Shown piece after piece: positions 20,541-31,283 of a stretch of DNA of 64,000 bases. Position 1 is the stretch's first letter; each line of letters begins with the position of its first letter. The notes under the pieces are model-generated. The model was not told the origin of the DNA. It saw nothing but the letters and a program-made list of their open reading frames with translations, and ran no database searches. The DNA is taken from NCBI RefSeq assembly GCF_024763615.1, contig NC_077223.1, forward strand, positions 6,076,001 through 6,140,000. Reading direction: 5' to 3'. The translations under genes were made by a program, and so were the position numbers. Source of the DNA: Phlebotomus papatasi. Taxonomy: Eukaryota > Arthropoda > Insecta > Diptera > Psychodidae.

Positions 20541-20888
20541 GTAAGCATATAATGTAAAAGTATATAACAAAGGCAGGGAATAGAGACTACTTAATTGCTG
20601 ATGTATCTCAATATTAAGTTAACTCCTGTGACGCATTGATCCTCCCATTATTTCAAGTTAATTGTCCGTATGAGCAGAAGAGGAAAGCTTTTGATTTGCA
20701 AATAGACAGCATATTTCTGCCTAGTCATATTACTTCATTTCTTGTCATTTTACATCATTTAACTACTATCCTTTGCCATTATGCTTTGTTAAGTGTCTTA
20801 TTATGTATTTCTCAGTAGAGTAATATAAAGTTATAAATTTTAATTTACTAACGTATAGAACGCTCTTTAAAATTTTAATTTTAAGCTA
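20541..20888. other. Start of a 5.5-kb intron, no recognised feature
   Basis: AT-rich intron sequence in which nothing could be resolved. Confidence 0.5.
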
Positions 20889-21117
20889 TTAACTCTTTCG
20901 CGTCCATAGGGTAATGTCATGACTCGGGGAAAAAAGTTTTTTTTGGGTATTTACATTAATTGAAATCTATCTGTTCGTGCACGACATCATAATAGAAGGA
21001 TGTAAGATTCTTGGCTCATTTTCTCAAGACTCCAGTTAGATTTCAATTAGTGTAAATAGCCAAAAAGAAACTTTTTTCCCCGGGTCATATATGACCCTAT
21101 GGACGCGAAAGAGTTAA
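20889..21117. mobile_element. piggyBac-like MITE with TTAA ends
   Basis: TTAACTCTTTCGCGTCCATA at the left pairs with TATGGACGCGAAAGAGTTAA at the right, over 229 bp. The pairing continues inward (GGGGAAAAAAGTTT with AAACTTTTTTCCCC; TTACATTAATTGAAATCTA with TAGATTTCAATTAGTGTAA). Terminal TTAA duplications are diagnostic of the piggyBac superfamily; it is non-autonomous. Confidence 0.87.
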
Positions 21118-21693
21118 AGGTAAAGACTTTTCTACCAAATTAATACGACATATACTCAGAATAAATATTGTTTATTTCACTTGTGTCTTGCACACCTGAA
21201 AATATGTTCCACATAAAATTATTTATTGATCCTACAAAAAGAGTGGTATAAAGCACTATAGCCTTGCGAAACGCTCGAACATGTGACTTTGAAACTAATA
21301 GTAAGTCAGTTCACAACTTAATGACCATGTCACATATGTATAAGATTAATATTAAGGATATTAAGATTAATACTGTCTGAACTGCGAGAATGCCAACAAA
21401 GGATAGCAAGTGTTTTATCTTGCCTCTCTCTTGTGTTTCGCTCGAAAATTGACTGAATCACAGTTGGCATACATGGAAATTTACTCGAATTGCCTGTAAT
21501 ACGATTCAGAAAGCAATTAATACGAACAGTAATATCTTACTCATCGTATTACTCCACTATAGTGTACTCTTTCTAACACATGTGATATTCTATTTGAAAT
21601 TTTGGATACTATATACCTCTCTCTCCGGCTTTTCTTAATATTAATATTAATCTTAAAGAATCAAGCGATACTTTCATTTTTTTTAGGATTATA
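21118..21693. other. Intron sequence, no recognised feature
   Basis: AT-rich. A local doubling, AAGATTAATATTAAGGATATT, occurs near 21340-21372. Nothing else was resolved. Confidence 0.4.
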
Positions 21694-21706
21694 TAGTTCA
21701 ATTATG

Positions 21707-22164
21707 GGCCTCGAGTGGATCAGTGGATAGAGTAGTAGCTCTATGACTGCGAGGTCTGGGGTTCAAAGCTGAGCAGCAGCAGAAAAAGATTTCTCATGCC
21801 ATATCGGCTTTGAATTCGTCCAGTGAATGAATGAATAGTAATGTCAATGGTGCATATTGGCAAAAAAAAAAAAAAAAGTGAACCGCCTAAAAACAATAGA
21901 GGCTGGTACGAAAACGAGTTTCGATGTGAAAGTGGTACTTCAATCGATACAAATATTCGCTGTCACTGATCCCAAACACACACCGAGAAGGGATGCTGTG
22001 ATATAGTAACGGCACTGACTGCTCACAGAGCTGTGATATTGAGCGGCTACCCGTATCGGGGGATAAGATAGAATAGGAGTGGGGAAGCATAAGGGGCCCA
22101 ATTGGTGGCCTGGATGCATCGGAATATCCGAAATGGAGAACTGACCCCTGGCAAAATCTTATCT
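21707..22164 (+). mobile_element. tRNA-derived SINE flanked by a 13-bp target duplication
   Basis: TAGTTCAATTATG is present at 21694-21706 and again at 22165-22177. The element starts GGGCCTCGAGTGGATCAGTG with an A-box-like region and has a B-box-like GGGGTTCAAAGC about 45 bp on, as in RNA polymerase III SINE heads. A run of A (about 21864-21879) lies inside, followed by a body ending ATCTTATCT. The internal A run suggests a composite or dimeric SINE. Confidence 0.87.
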
Positions 22165-22415
22165 TAGTTCAATTATGAATTGCCTATGTGCGCTTCATTT
22201 GAGGGAGAATTTCAAGATAACCCTTTACAAAGTAACCCCTTTACAAAGTATCAGTGTGGCCAGTGCAGTAATTTACCCGATCAGCCTTGAATATCTTCAC
22301 TTTAGGTCCAACACTATTCACCGATCCATTGAGGTCGCTGTTTATTCGGAATGACCAAGCTAATAAATTTCTCGTCACGATTATAGTAAAACGAATGACA
22401 CCCCAAAGATCGGTA

Positions 22416-22637
22416 ATGCCCTAGACACACTTACGACTTAAGCCGAGAGACAGCTTAACGTAATTGTAATCAAAATAATAAACAGATTACATTTCCATCA
22501 GATTCTAACTAATCCGTCTCTCGACTTAAGGCGAGAAACGACTTAGTGGGAAACTGATGGGAATTTAATCAAAACATTATTTTGATTACAATTTTGTTAA
22601 GCCTTCTGGGCTTAAGTTGTAAGTGTGTTTAAGGCAT
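22416..22637. mobile_element. Complete MITE, TIR ATGCCCTAGACACACTTACG
   Basis: ATGCCCTAGACACACTTACG and the right end AAGTGTGTTTAAGGCAT are inverse. The interior repeats the unit (ACTTAAGCCGAGAGAC and GTCTCTCGACTTAAGG), giving nested pairing. Related: 4130-4290, 24681-25197 and the ends at 41122 and 43095. Confidence 0.82.
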
Positions 22638-22661
22638 AAACATTATTTGCCAAAATGTAGG

Positions 22662-22742
22662 CGTCTATCTCACTCTCTGTGGTAGAGCATTCGTATAGAT
22701 AGCGAGAGGTCCCCAGTTCGATCCTGGGTGGAAACACACATT
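22662..22742 (+). repeat. tRNA-like SINE head
   Basis: TGTGGTAGAGCATTCG resembles an A box and CCAGTTCGATCCTGGGTGG a B box with a T-arm-like stem. The 5' part is mismatched, so I read it as SINE or tRNA pseudogene, not a functional tRNA. Confidence 0.6.
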
Positions 22743-22789
22743 TTTTGTGTCTACTCTATGAAAAAATGAAGGATTTGGATATCACTCCC

Positions 22790-23100
22790 ACAGACTGATT
22801 TATTTTCACAATGACTTGTCCTGATCGTAGGGGAGGGCTTAAGATACCCAGGTTAACAGGCCACGTTTGTCGATCTTTCGCCACTTCAGAAAGATGTTCG
22901 TGATCCATTCCAAGGCGTTCGATGGCAAGATCCTGATTTTTTTCAGCCGAGATCGACGCCTTCCTACAATGGCTTGCATGGCTTTTTCTGGGAAATCTCT
23001 TTTCGTGAACACGAAGAATTAGCTCTTCGAATCTTAACATCTCACGAACGGTTACATTCCTCACTCGATCTTGACGAGTGGTTCATTTATAACCACCCGA
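22790..23100 (-). pseudogene. Third LINE reverse-transcriptase tail
   Basis: On the minus strand the frame reads VHEKRFPRKSHASHCRK and IERLGMDHEHLSEVAKDRQT, the same tail as at 10085-10740 and more diverged. The upstream part on that strand (ACTCGTCAAGATCGAGTGAG) matches 10105-10130. It ends next to an AAGAATAAGAATAGGAATAG microsatellite at 23166-23220. Confidence 0.75.
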
Positions 23101-23479
23101 GTACACGGCAGCTTATACTCTCGATCTTACTCTTTGGGTGATTACCCAAATCTCTTAAACAAAAGTAAGAATAAGAATAGGAATAGTACAGGAATACGAA
23201 GAAGAATAAGAATAGGAATCATTACTGCAGAAGACTGAACGATCCGCAACGAGTGTCCACGACGACAAGATCCACGACCCCGACCACTCTGACCACTCTG
23301 ACTGGTGCTAATAACATTTCGATGAAATGTTCAGTTTGGACAAATTTCAAAATATTACCCCAATATAAAAATATTGTTGGAGACTTTTCTAGTTTTTAAT
23401 TCTACTTAAACGTCATCGGGCCACGCCACATGTAACCGGAAAGTCCGATCATCATTTTAGTGGCAGCAATGAACTAAAA

Positions 23480-23690
23480 AAAAGATCATTTACGGGTGCT
23501 TTACCGATTCCTTACCAATAAAGACCGATGCAGCCGGGTTCGAAATTTCAAGACCTTTCCAAAAAATCCAAATTTAACCAAATCAGTTGAAGAATAGGCC
23601 CTGCAAAGTAGTTAAATTTTTTCTTTCAAAAATTTAAGATGGTGATTTTTTTAGGTCATAGATATATTTAGATGAAATGTGCACCTGGAC
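23480..23690. repeat. Dispersed repeat, left part, split by a MITE
   Basis: TTTACGGGTGCTTTACCGAT through CAAAGTAGTTAAATTTTTTC and GTGCACCTGGAC matches 33465-33650. The match resumes at 24564 (CTTCTAAAACATATCG), after the MITE. Confidence 0.75.
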
Positions 23691-23692
23691 TA

Positions 23693-24561
23693 CAGTGCCC
23701 GCTTCGTTATCCGGATGATTGGTAGACAATATGACAGATGTCCGAGTTATGCGACTCTTATCCTGACTAAATTGAAAAATGAGTGTGATTTTTCTTTTTT
23801 AGAAAAAGCGCTATAACTTTAAGAATAATTTATTTTCAGGTATAATATTCACAGGGAAAGTATAGGGTGTCAAGGAATGCCCGAAAAGCGAAATAAACGA
23901 ATTATGCAAAAAAAAATCGATTTGTCCGGATTATATTCTGAATCAAGGAAAAATATTCAATTTTGCGTCAGAGAGTATAAAATAAAACAGCAAATGCTAA
24001 TGCCCTTAATATATTAATAGTCAATATTATATAGAGAAAAATTAGGCAATTTCACGGAACTAAAGCATTTATGTAATTAAAGGTAGCTTACTCTTATAAC
24101 TTTATATAAATTAAAATAATTGAGGAGTGCCTGTCACATTCTTCAATTGATTGCATAAAAGTGTATCCAAATTTCTGGTTTTCACCAATTTATGAACATT
24201 ATTGCAGTTATTATTTGACAACCATGATAAGATTTTACTTACGGTTTTATGATGGATATATTAATTCTAAGAACGTTCCAAAAATGCTCCGGATGGATTT
24301 TTTTCTTAATTTATTCAACGTCTCGAAAATATAATATAAGATTTTTTTTTTGTAGAATTAGAAGAAAACTTTTAACGAAGATTAAAAAGACAAAATTAGA
24401 GAATTCTATGCTATTATAAATCATTTAGTAAACAAAAACATTACAGGATAATTCATTTTCATTGCTGAACACACATGCATACATAACCTCAAAATTATTT
24501 TAAATGTAACCGTCAATAACTCATCCGGATTACGCCGATCCGGATTAGAGAGCGGGCACTG
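23693..24561. mobile_element. 869-bp MITE, TIR CAGTGCCCGCTTCGTTATCC, TA duplication
   Basis: CAGTGCCCGCTTCGTTATCC and GGATTAGAGAGCGGGCACTG bound the element, with TA at 23691-23692 and 24562-24563. The related repeat at 33465-33690 has no element at this point and reads CTGGACCACCTCCAAAACC, so the empty site is known. Same family as 4801-5140. Confidence 0.9.
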
Positions 24562-24680
24562 TACTTCTAAAACATATCGAAAAATAAAAGAAATCGTACC
24601 AACTGAGCTATTAGAATCCACATGCTCTACTTGAATTGCTACACGACCTTAACCAATTGCTTTGTGCACTGCAATCGCTT

Positions 24681-25197
24681 ATGCCCTAGACACACTTACG
24701 ACTAAAGTCCAGAGACGACTAAGCTAGTTCATAGCCAAGTCAGTTCCTGACACACTACAAATGAAACTTAGCATTCACTGGTATCCACAAAACATAACTT
24801 TCGTGGGTTTTTATGCAGATATTTCTACTGAAATGCACTAATACTCCTCTGAAAATGAAACTATTTGTAATATCATGTCTCAGTACACGTCCAATAAAAT
24901 TATTGTTAATTACAATTATTTGTGAGGTGGAAACTAACTCACGACTTAAGCCAATTTTGGCTATTCTAGTGAATAATTCTTGTTGTTATACGTGAATTGT
25001 CAAGTAAATTTACAAGTCGTTTCATTTTCAAAGGATTACTAGTGCATTTTAATAGAAATATCTGCATAAAACCCACGAAAGTTATGTTTTGTGAGTGCCA
25101 GAAAATGTTAAGCCTCGTTTGTAGTATGTCAGGAACTGACTTGGCTATGAACGAGCTTAGTCGTCTCTGGACTTTAGTCGTAAGTGTGTCCAGGACA
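24681..25197. mobile_element. Foldback form of the ATGCCCTAGACACAC family
   Basis: The left arm contains CAGAGACGACTAAGC, CTTTCGTGGGTTTTTATGC and TGAAATGCACTAATACTCC. The right arm contains the inverses in reverse order, ending TCGTAAGTGTGTCCAGGACA. The arms are about 200 bp, which is longer than in the 222-bp relative at 22416. Confidence 0.85.
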
Positions 25198-25198
25198 T

Positions 25199-25330
25199 TA
25201 CTCTCAGGGCTACGAGATTTGGAAACGGTATGATGCGTACAATTGAACCGGCCGAAATACATAGACACTATGGGCTGCCGACTTAATTGTACGCACCATA
25301 CCGTTTGCAAATCTTTCAACCCCGAGAGTA
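25199..25330. repeat. Small foldback (TACTCTCAGGGC ends)
   Basis: TACTCTCAGGGCTACGAGAT pairs with CTTTCAACCCCGAGAGTA, and AAACGGTATGATGCGTACAA with TTGTACGCACCATACCGTTT. The centre is about 40 bp. Confidence 0.82.
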
Positions 25331-25471
25331 AAGGTCTCTACATATTGGGAGCAATTTTCGTCAAAAAATACTCTTTTGAATAAAATTGCTCGCAGTGCCG
25401 TTGGTGAAAACGTCAAAATGCTCTCAAAAAGGCATTTTTGACAAAAATTGCTCCCAATGTGTAGAGGCCTT
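25331..25471. repeat. Small foldback (AAGGTCTCTACATATTGGGA ends)
   Basis: AAGGTCTCTACATATTGGGA pairs with CCCAATGTGTAGAGGCCTT, and GCAATTTTCGTCAAAAA with TTTTTGACAAAAATTGC. It directly abuts the previous foldback. Confidence 0.82.
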
Positions 25472-25555
25472 AAGCGATTGCAGTGCACAAAGCAATTGGT
25501 TAAGGTTATATAAAAAGTCAAACAGAGCATGTGGGATCTAATAGCTCAGTTGTTG

Positions 25556-25998
25556 GTATAGCACTCGTATAGTATAGGAATTTTACCTATCTCCACTTGC
25601 TTTGATTGACGATGTACTCAAATATAATTAACTTGAACTAAAGTTCGTAAAATTCTCACTATATTGCTATTGTTTGATTAGATCATAAAAGGAATGAAGT
25701 GTTCGAAGCCACAGTATGTGCGAAGCTTGAAAGCCTTCCCTTACAGTTTTCTAGTCCTCGTGACACGTAATGCCTTAAGGGATAGAAAAAACATGAGCAT
25801 TTAAATTGGCCAACCCTCCTTAAATTTATTCTTGATAACCTCCTAGCGGTGGCTTTACAAACTTTTAATGTTCTAGAAGACCGTAGCATATTACTTAATT
25901 TAGTTAATTTATCTGCCAAAAGGTCACTTAATTCTATTAATCCAGATGTAGAAAAAAAATAATGATTTTCTAGAATGATTTTTCAATTTTAATTTAAG
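25556..25998. other. End of the 5.5-kb intron
   Basis: AT-rich intron sequence ending in TTTTAATTTAAG. Short phrases such as GAAGTGTTCGAAGCCACAG recur elsewhere (about 17910 and 59800) as an undefined dispersed repeat. Confidence 0.45.
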
Positions 25999-26127
25999 GT
26001 TTGCCGAACGCCATTCTTCACCGATAGACTGAAGATAATGTTGAGGGACGAGACAGTGTACTGTGTATATTTGAATGAATTCAATTTGGTGTCCACAGCT
26101 TTTTCCCTTCAATGCTCAGAGGCGAAG
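25999..26127 (+). CDS. Plekhg5: PLEKHG5-like RhoGEF, PH-domain exon (VYLNEFN)
   Basis: This 43-residue exon (phase 0 to phase 0) reads VCRTPFFTDRLKIMLRDETV then YCVYLNEFNLVSTAFSLQCS. It matches the family's '[29 protein letters not shown]' strands of the PH domain. Acceptor TTTAAG; donor AAG/GTATAT. Confidence 0.9.
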
Positions 26128-26278
26128 GTATATAGTAACCTTTATTTTGACTCATAATCAAATTCCCATTAATAGACTTGGGAAATAATCTCTTTATGCT
26201 GCGGAAGGGTGGGATCGCTCTGGGTGGTATTCATTTCCATTCAATAACTTTGTTTATTTATTTTTTCTGCTGACACAG

Positions 26279-26412
26279 AGTTGGTATGAGGCTCTCGAGA
26301 AAGCTCGTCAACTCTATACGCGACTGAAGCAGGGCCAGAAAAGCTGCATTGATGGTAAGAGTATTGGGCAGAGTGTTAAAAATTCTCCCAAATCAGCAGG
26401 GAGCAGTCAAAG
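26279..26412 (+). CDS. Plekhg5: PLEKHG5-like RhoGEF, PH C-terminal helix exon
   Basis: SWYEALEKARQLYTRLKQ is the amphipathic helix that closes the PH domain (invariant Trp visible). A Ser/Lys-rich stretch (GKSIGQSVKNSPKSAGSSQ) follows. The donor AG/GTATTT at 26413 leaves phase 2. An alternative donor, GATG/GTAAGA at 26355, would end the exon earlier but in phase 1, which does not fit the next exon. Confidence 0.87.
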
Positions 26413-26486
26413 GTATTTTATATTGGTGATTCATGAGAAATGGAGACTAATTTAATTCTACCTACACGTTTTCCCAATCATTTCAG

Positions 26487-26813
26487 TGGCTCCATGGAAT
26501 TGAATGAATTAAGAACTGTTTCAGTGGATATTGAGAGAGCGAATTCCATGTCAAGTGAGGAGGGTGGTACAGGGACAAAGCCTAAATTGTTAAACTTACC
26601 TAAAAAACCTCACTCTAGCAAAGTTAATAGTCCAGTGTTGTTTGAAGTGAAACAGAGTGATAATAAGGGACAGAGTATGCCAGATTTGTATTCCAGTTTT
26701 GTCAGCCAAAGCAGTAGTAATACCCTCTTGGTACCAGGAACTTCCGCAGCACATGGTAGCCTTTTGTCTACCAGCTACCGCGGAATTTCCTATCCACCTC
26801 CCTCTCCCACAAG
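26487..26813 (+). CDS. Plekhg5: PLEKHG5-like RhoGEF, Ser/Pro-rich tail exon
   Basis: After a 74-bp intron, the phase-2 junction restores SGSMELNELRTVSVDIERAN. The exon continues with low-complexity Ser/Pro sequence, including LPKKPHSSKVNSPVLFEVKQ, and ends SYRGISYPPPSPTR. It is probably disordered; SPT and PPSP sites could be targets of proline-directed kinases. Donor AG/GTAAGT. Confidence 0.87.
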
Positions 26814-28343
26814 GTAAGTCTCTAGGGTGGATTAACCACTTTTCGCAACTTTGACAAAATAATTTGATACATCGAAGAACATTCTGTGTACTGTTCTTAT
26901 ATATTTATGTAATTTTAAACAAATATTCACAACCAAGGGGTAGATAACTGTACTGCTCACGGTCCACTTTTAGTGTCGATGTAATGATCTTTTGTAAAAA
27001 GGGGTGGAAAAGCGTCCCAGACTTTGCGAAATGCTCGAACTCATGACTTAGATGCTATACCTCAAAAGTACTTTCGCATCATTTATTATTTGCCGGTTCT
27101 CAACTGATTTTAACCGATTCATAAATCATTCAAAGGATCCTCCAAAATAGTTTTAAAAGTAATAGGATTGATTTTCAGATAAAATTTCTTTATCGGTTAT
27201 GAACCGATTCATTACCAGTTCAGAACCGATTGAAACCGACTCAGTTTTATAGAAAATTCCACGACCTTTCCAACGGACCCAAATATGATCCCATAGCTTG
27301 ATAAATGCGTTCTATATTGCACGCCTGAGCTAAAAGAAAAGCCGAATTGAATTTGGTGGTGCCTGTTGGTATACTTCGAAATGCCGCGAATATTCACGTA
27401 GAGAAAGTGAGAGATTCTTTAATGTGAAAATTGTTTAATACCTTAGAGTTGTCATTTTCACAAGAAAATCCTTTAAAAAATTTAGTTGAATTACAGTTAT
27501 TGTGAATAATTGTCGATATTACAACAAAAAATTTGTGATGAAATTTCAAGCTGGAAGACTCATATTCTTTTGAGCTGTCCCAAAATTCAGGAAAGGTTTG
27601 AGAAAAACCCTTTTGTATAACACTATTTTGGTTAATAAGGAATGCAAAAGTACATATTACAAGAAGAGACACGACCTGCTAATAAGGATAAAATAGAGAA
27701 GAAAATATTTTGTCGCATTTTAGAGATTTTTTTCAACCGCAGCGCCGCCAGACGTTTGTCAAGTGAGTTATTTGTGTCTCTATCTCTCTCTCACAGTTGA
27801 ATTGCGCGCGATTTAAGAACTTTCCATTTAAAGTGATATTTGCATTTAATTTCTTTGAATTTCTGCAAAGATTCAAGTAAAAATATGTGTAGTGAACAGC
27901 TATCCATCTTCAGACAAAGATATCAAGAAGACAATTTTTTTCTATACGAGTTTTTATGTCTGTTATGTGTTTTTGGCGCAAAAATATTATATTTATCATG
28001 TCACCGTGAATGAGCGGAATTAGTGTTACCAGTATGGCTATCTGTAATTTCCATTAAAATTATCAACACAAAATTTACGATATTACACGATTTTTAACGA
28101 GCACAGGTCTGCTCTAGTGTTTCTTTAACCTTTGAGCTTGAAAAACCGTTGTTAGAAATGATTCAACGGTATTTTCGTATATGGACGAAATATCCGCCTA
28201 GGTAATCTCTAAAGTAACCTCTAAATCTTTTCACGAAGTTTGTTTAGGATTATTAGGATTTTCCGATGATTATGGAAACTCTCTCGTGTTATAAGAGTTC
28301 TCTTGAAGTCCTAAACATTTCGAGAATTCTTGGGAATGGGTCC
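26814..28343. other. Intron sequence with a diverged dispersed repeat
   Basis: AACTGATTTTAACCGATTCA (27110) and neighbouring ACCGATT-rich phrases resemble 62180-62300 on the opposite strand. The rest is AT-rich intron without coding signal. Confidence 0.45.
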
Positions 28344-28625
28344 CGGTCAAAATCCCGTAAACTAACTAAAATACCGGGAACCGAAATCTCGAACGCCAAA
28401 ATCTCGAAAAGCCAAAAACCCGAACGGTAAAATTCCGAATGTTTAAAATCCTGAAAGGACGAAATTATCCAAAGGACAATGCGTAAAAGAATTTTCCTTT
28501 GCTTTCAACAAGCACGGGTGCAATCGTGAAAGTAGGTATAATACTTTTAAGAATTCGGGATTTTGGAATCCGAGACTTTAAAGTAATGGACCAAAATGCC
28601 AAAAAGCCAAATTCCGAAAGGAGCT
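28344..28625. repeat. Element of the 16-bp 'AAATCCCGAA' family
   Basis: It holds GAACGCCAAAATCTCGAAAAG-type units on the left, inverse units (TTCGGGATTTTGGAATCC) on the right, and the same centre as 12113-12370 (GACGAAATTATCCAAAGGAC). Confidence 0.75.
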
Positions 28626-29029
28626 AAATCACAACCCAAATAACATTTTATTTCCATATAGAAAATCTTCCAAATATCGTCAAAATACTTTCGACAGATC
28701 CAGGTCAGATAATTTTCCATTAATTTGGAAATTATTTTGACCAAATTTCTAGTTTTTGCAATTGGAAATATTTTTGACAAAATAATTTCCAATTTATAGC
28801 TACTCGAAAAATTCTCGAAACTTTTTCTTCCAATTTCTTACCATTTTCCCATTCTTCTTTTTCCTAGCTTTTCTGTCCAGTTTCTTAGTCTTGTTCTTGA
28901 TGCTAGAAGGATAAACAAATTTATTGTTATTGAGTGTGAAAAGTTCTGCGTTAAGCTAAAATTCTGAATTCTTCAACTATTGTTTTGGAAATTATGATAC
29001 ACATTATTCTTCATATAATTTTGTTCCTT

Positions 29030-29275
29030 TCAGCGTTTAAATCATTCGGGATTTTGGCTTCCGAGTGGTTTTTAGCTTTACGAGATTTAGGCTTTTCGGA
29101 ATTTTGACATTTCTGGATTTTCGCCTATTCCGAATTTGACCTTTTTTGGGATTTTGGCCCATTCGGAATTTTGGCCCAATCGGGATTTTGTTTCTTCAGC
29201 TTTGTGGGATATTAGCTTTTTGGGATGTCGTTGTTTGGTACTTTGGCTTTTCGAATTTTGATCGGCACCGTTTCG
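29030..29275. repeat. 16-bp unit array, reverse orientation
   Basis: Repeated TTCGGGATTTTGGCTTCC, CCATTCGGAATTTTGGCCC and AATCGGGATTTTG are the inverse of the unit at 9083-9412. Open frames here are repeat artefacts. Confidence 0.78.
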
Positions 29276-30516
29276 GAACATCTCAAGGTTACCAAAGGAC
29301 CACAGAGAGTAGATTTCCAAAAAGTTTCCAGATTTCTGAAAGCTCTCAAAAATAACGTTTTTGGCAGTATTCAAATTAGACAAAGTTATGCCTTCGGCAC
29401 ATCTTTTATATCAGGAAAATTTCATAAAGTCAAAATTCACAACCCTTTCCTTCTTAAAATATTTTCATACGTCTATCCTACTCTTTCGCACTCTTCTTCT
29501 TCTTTTGAACACCACACCAAATTAAATTATGTTCAGTATAAATTTGACACCGAAAGAATGGGATAGACTTATGCAAATCTTTTGAGAAGAAAAGTGAAAT
29601 GAAATTTGACCTTGTAGGATTTTACTGATCTAAAAGGTGTGCTGAAGATATTAAAAACTTTTTTCTAAAATGTATATTTAAGTAGCTTTATACAAGAATC
29701 ATTGAAAAAAGTAAGTCTACGTGTTGTAACATTTTTTACTATGAAGCTATACAATCAATTCCGGTATTATGTACATTTTCTGGACCGAAAAAAACTAGCC
29801 AAATGGCATTATGCATCGAGAAAATTTGCATACCCGTAGGCGATTTGTTTTGAATGCAACGGTCGTAGAACGAAATTTTGCGCTAAGTAAAAGTAGTCAG
29901 AGCAAAAAGATTCAACTGTTTAAAACAAATTCATCAACAAACAGTACTCTTTGGCCAGAGTTGTTCAATAAATTGTTAGAATATTTAAAATTTTTAATAA
30001 TAATTAATAAAAAAATTAAACAATTTACTGAAGAATAAGCATATAAGCAATAAGCAATTGTCTTTCAAAAGTAGGTAATCTTGCATAATTGTATGTGTAT
30101 AATCTCGTCAGGTGCATAATCCCGAAATGCATAATTCCGGGACTGAATGTAAAATGTTTTTAATATTCTTTTTTTTTTAATTCTACAAAAACATAATTGT
30201 GAATCAAAGGAAAGATTCTGTATTTTAAAAGATTTTCAGCTGTGATAAGATTACCGAGGTGACGAAAAATAGGGGGGAGGTGGGCTGCAAAATTTTGCAT
30301 TTGAGGAAAATGCTATTTTTATTTAAGTTTTTTTTTGTGACAAACTAAATGAAGATTGTTTGTGTATATCCGTCTTCAGTAAATTACTGTTTCTGATAAT
30401 CGTTTTGCAAAAAATGTGATAATAATAATCTTTTCTGTTAAAGTGGCGATAAGTGGTCAATTCACCCTAAGATTTTCATAAATGCAATACAAAATTAACA
30501 ATATTTAAATCAATAG
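29276..30516. other. Intron with one dispersed repeat
   Basis: Apart from the repeat at 29798-30000, this is AT-rich intron. The acceptor region at its end, ATTTAAATCAATAG, is pyrimidine-poor. Confidence 0.45.
29798..30000 (+). repeat. Dispersed repeat, copy 1
   Basis: AAATGGCATTATGCATCGAG through CAGAGCAAAAAGATTCAACT to AATTGTTAGAATATTTAAAA matches 51327-51525 in the same orientation. No termini or coding function could be recognised. Confidence 0.8.
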
Positions 30517-30835
30517 GGCAACTCTTAAGCGTGGTCTAGCCTTTTCTTTTACAACCAAAAACCCTCCGCTCGTGAAAACAAAGCATATCACGTCACAGAA
30601 CAACCTCAATTGTGATCAAATGCCGGGAACATCGGTTGGAAATATGCAACAACTTCAGAATCGAAGGGATCACTTAGAACTCATCGAACAGTGCAGTCAT
30701 CGAGGTAGTGTACAAGAAAGTGAACAACGAAATGATCAAGATCGTTCCCGGAGTTGTGGACATAGCCCAAAGCGGGATAATAGCGCTTCATCCAATGTCT
30801 CTGTGGAATGTGATGGTCTGGAGAGCACGGTATGA
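30517..30835 (+). CDS. Plekhg5: PLEKHG5-like RhoGEF, terminal exon ending in ESTV
   Basis: The phase-2 junction gives R-ATLKRGLAFSFTTKNPPLVK, then a polar tail (SSNVSVECDGLESTV) and a TGA at 30833-30835. The basic ATLKRGLAFSF block links directly to PPPSPTR of the previous exon. The last four residues, ESTV, fit the class I PDZ ligand S/T-X-V-COOH. Vertebrate Syx/PLEKHG5 is also known for a C-terminal PDZ ligand. GTATGA at 30830 could in principle act as a weak donor, so a longer isoform is not excluded. All ten exons sum to 2415 bp with no frame break. Confidence 0.83.
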
Positions 30836-31283
30836 AGAAGACCAAATTTTAAAATCATTGGCCTAATGTTTTATCCCAGAAAAACCATTATACGTATCAT
30901 TAGACACAGTAGTACCCTCTAACACATTCCACCCTTTTTATACTTGTCATCAAAAGTGACCAAATACAAGACCCCCTCTATTTAATTAGTCCTAAAATTA
31001 ACTAAAATTGTGTGAAAATTTCCTGAAGGCAAGAAACTTTTTCCCAACGGGGTTTCTTCACTTTGGTCACAATAATATTTGATCAGTAAATTTTTTTAAT
31101 GAAAGTAGTTAAAATTAAATGGTCAGTGATATTTTAATTATATTTATTTTCGATAAAATGTAATTTATGTAATTTATAAATCAATTTTGTTTTTGACAGT
31201 ATTTTGAGAAGGCTATTACAGAAATTATTCTTCACAAAATGGAAAAAAAATCCAAGAATTTTGCATTATTTTATAAATTTTTA

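Larger units (their letters stand above)
24597..25555. repeat. Large inverted repeat with SINE heads as outer arms
   Basis: GTACCAACTGAGCTATTAGA (24597) and its inverse TCTAATAGCTCAGTTGTTGG (25535) are oppositely oriented SINE heads. Just inside, TAACCAATTGCTTTGTGCAC (24651) pairs with GTGCACAAAGCAATTGGTTA (ending 25503). Between them lie three further hairpin-type elements. Confidence 0.83.

Noticed and set aside
29087..29566. Frames of about 100 codons on both strands
   Set aside because: They overlap the reverse-oriented 16-bp unit array and its flank, with no family resemblance.
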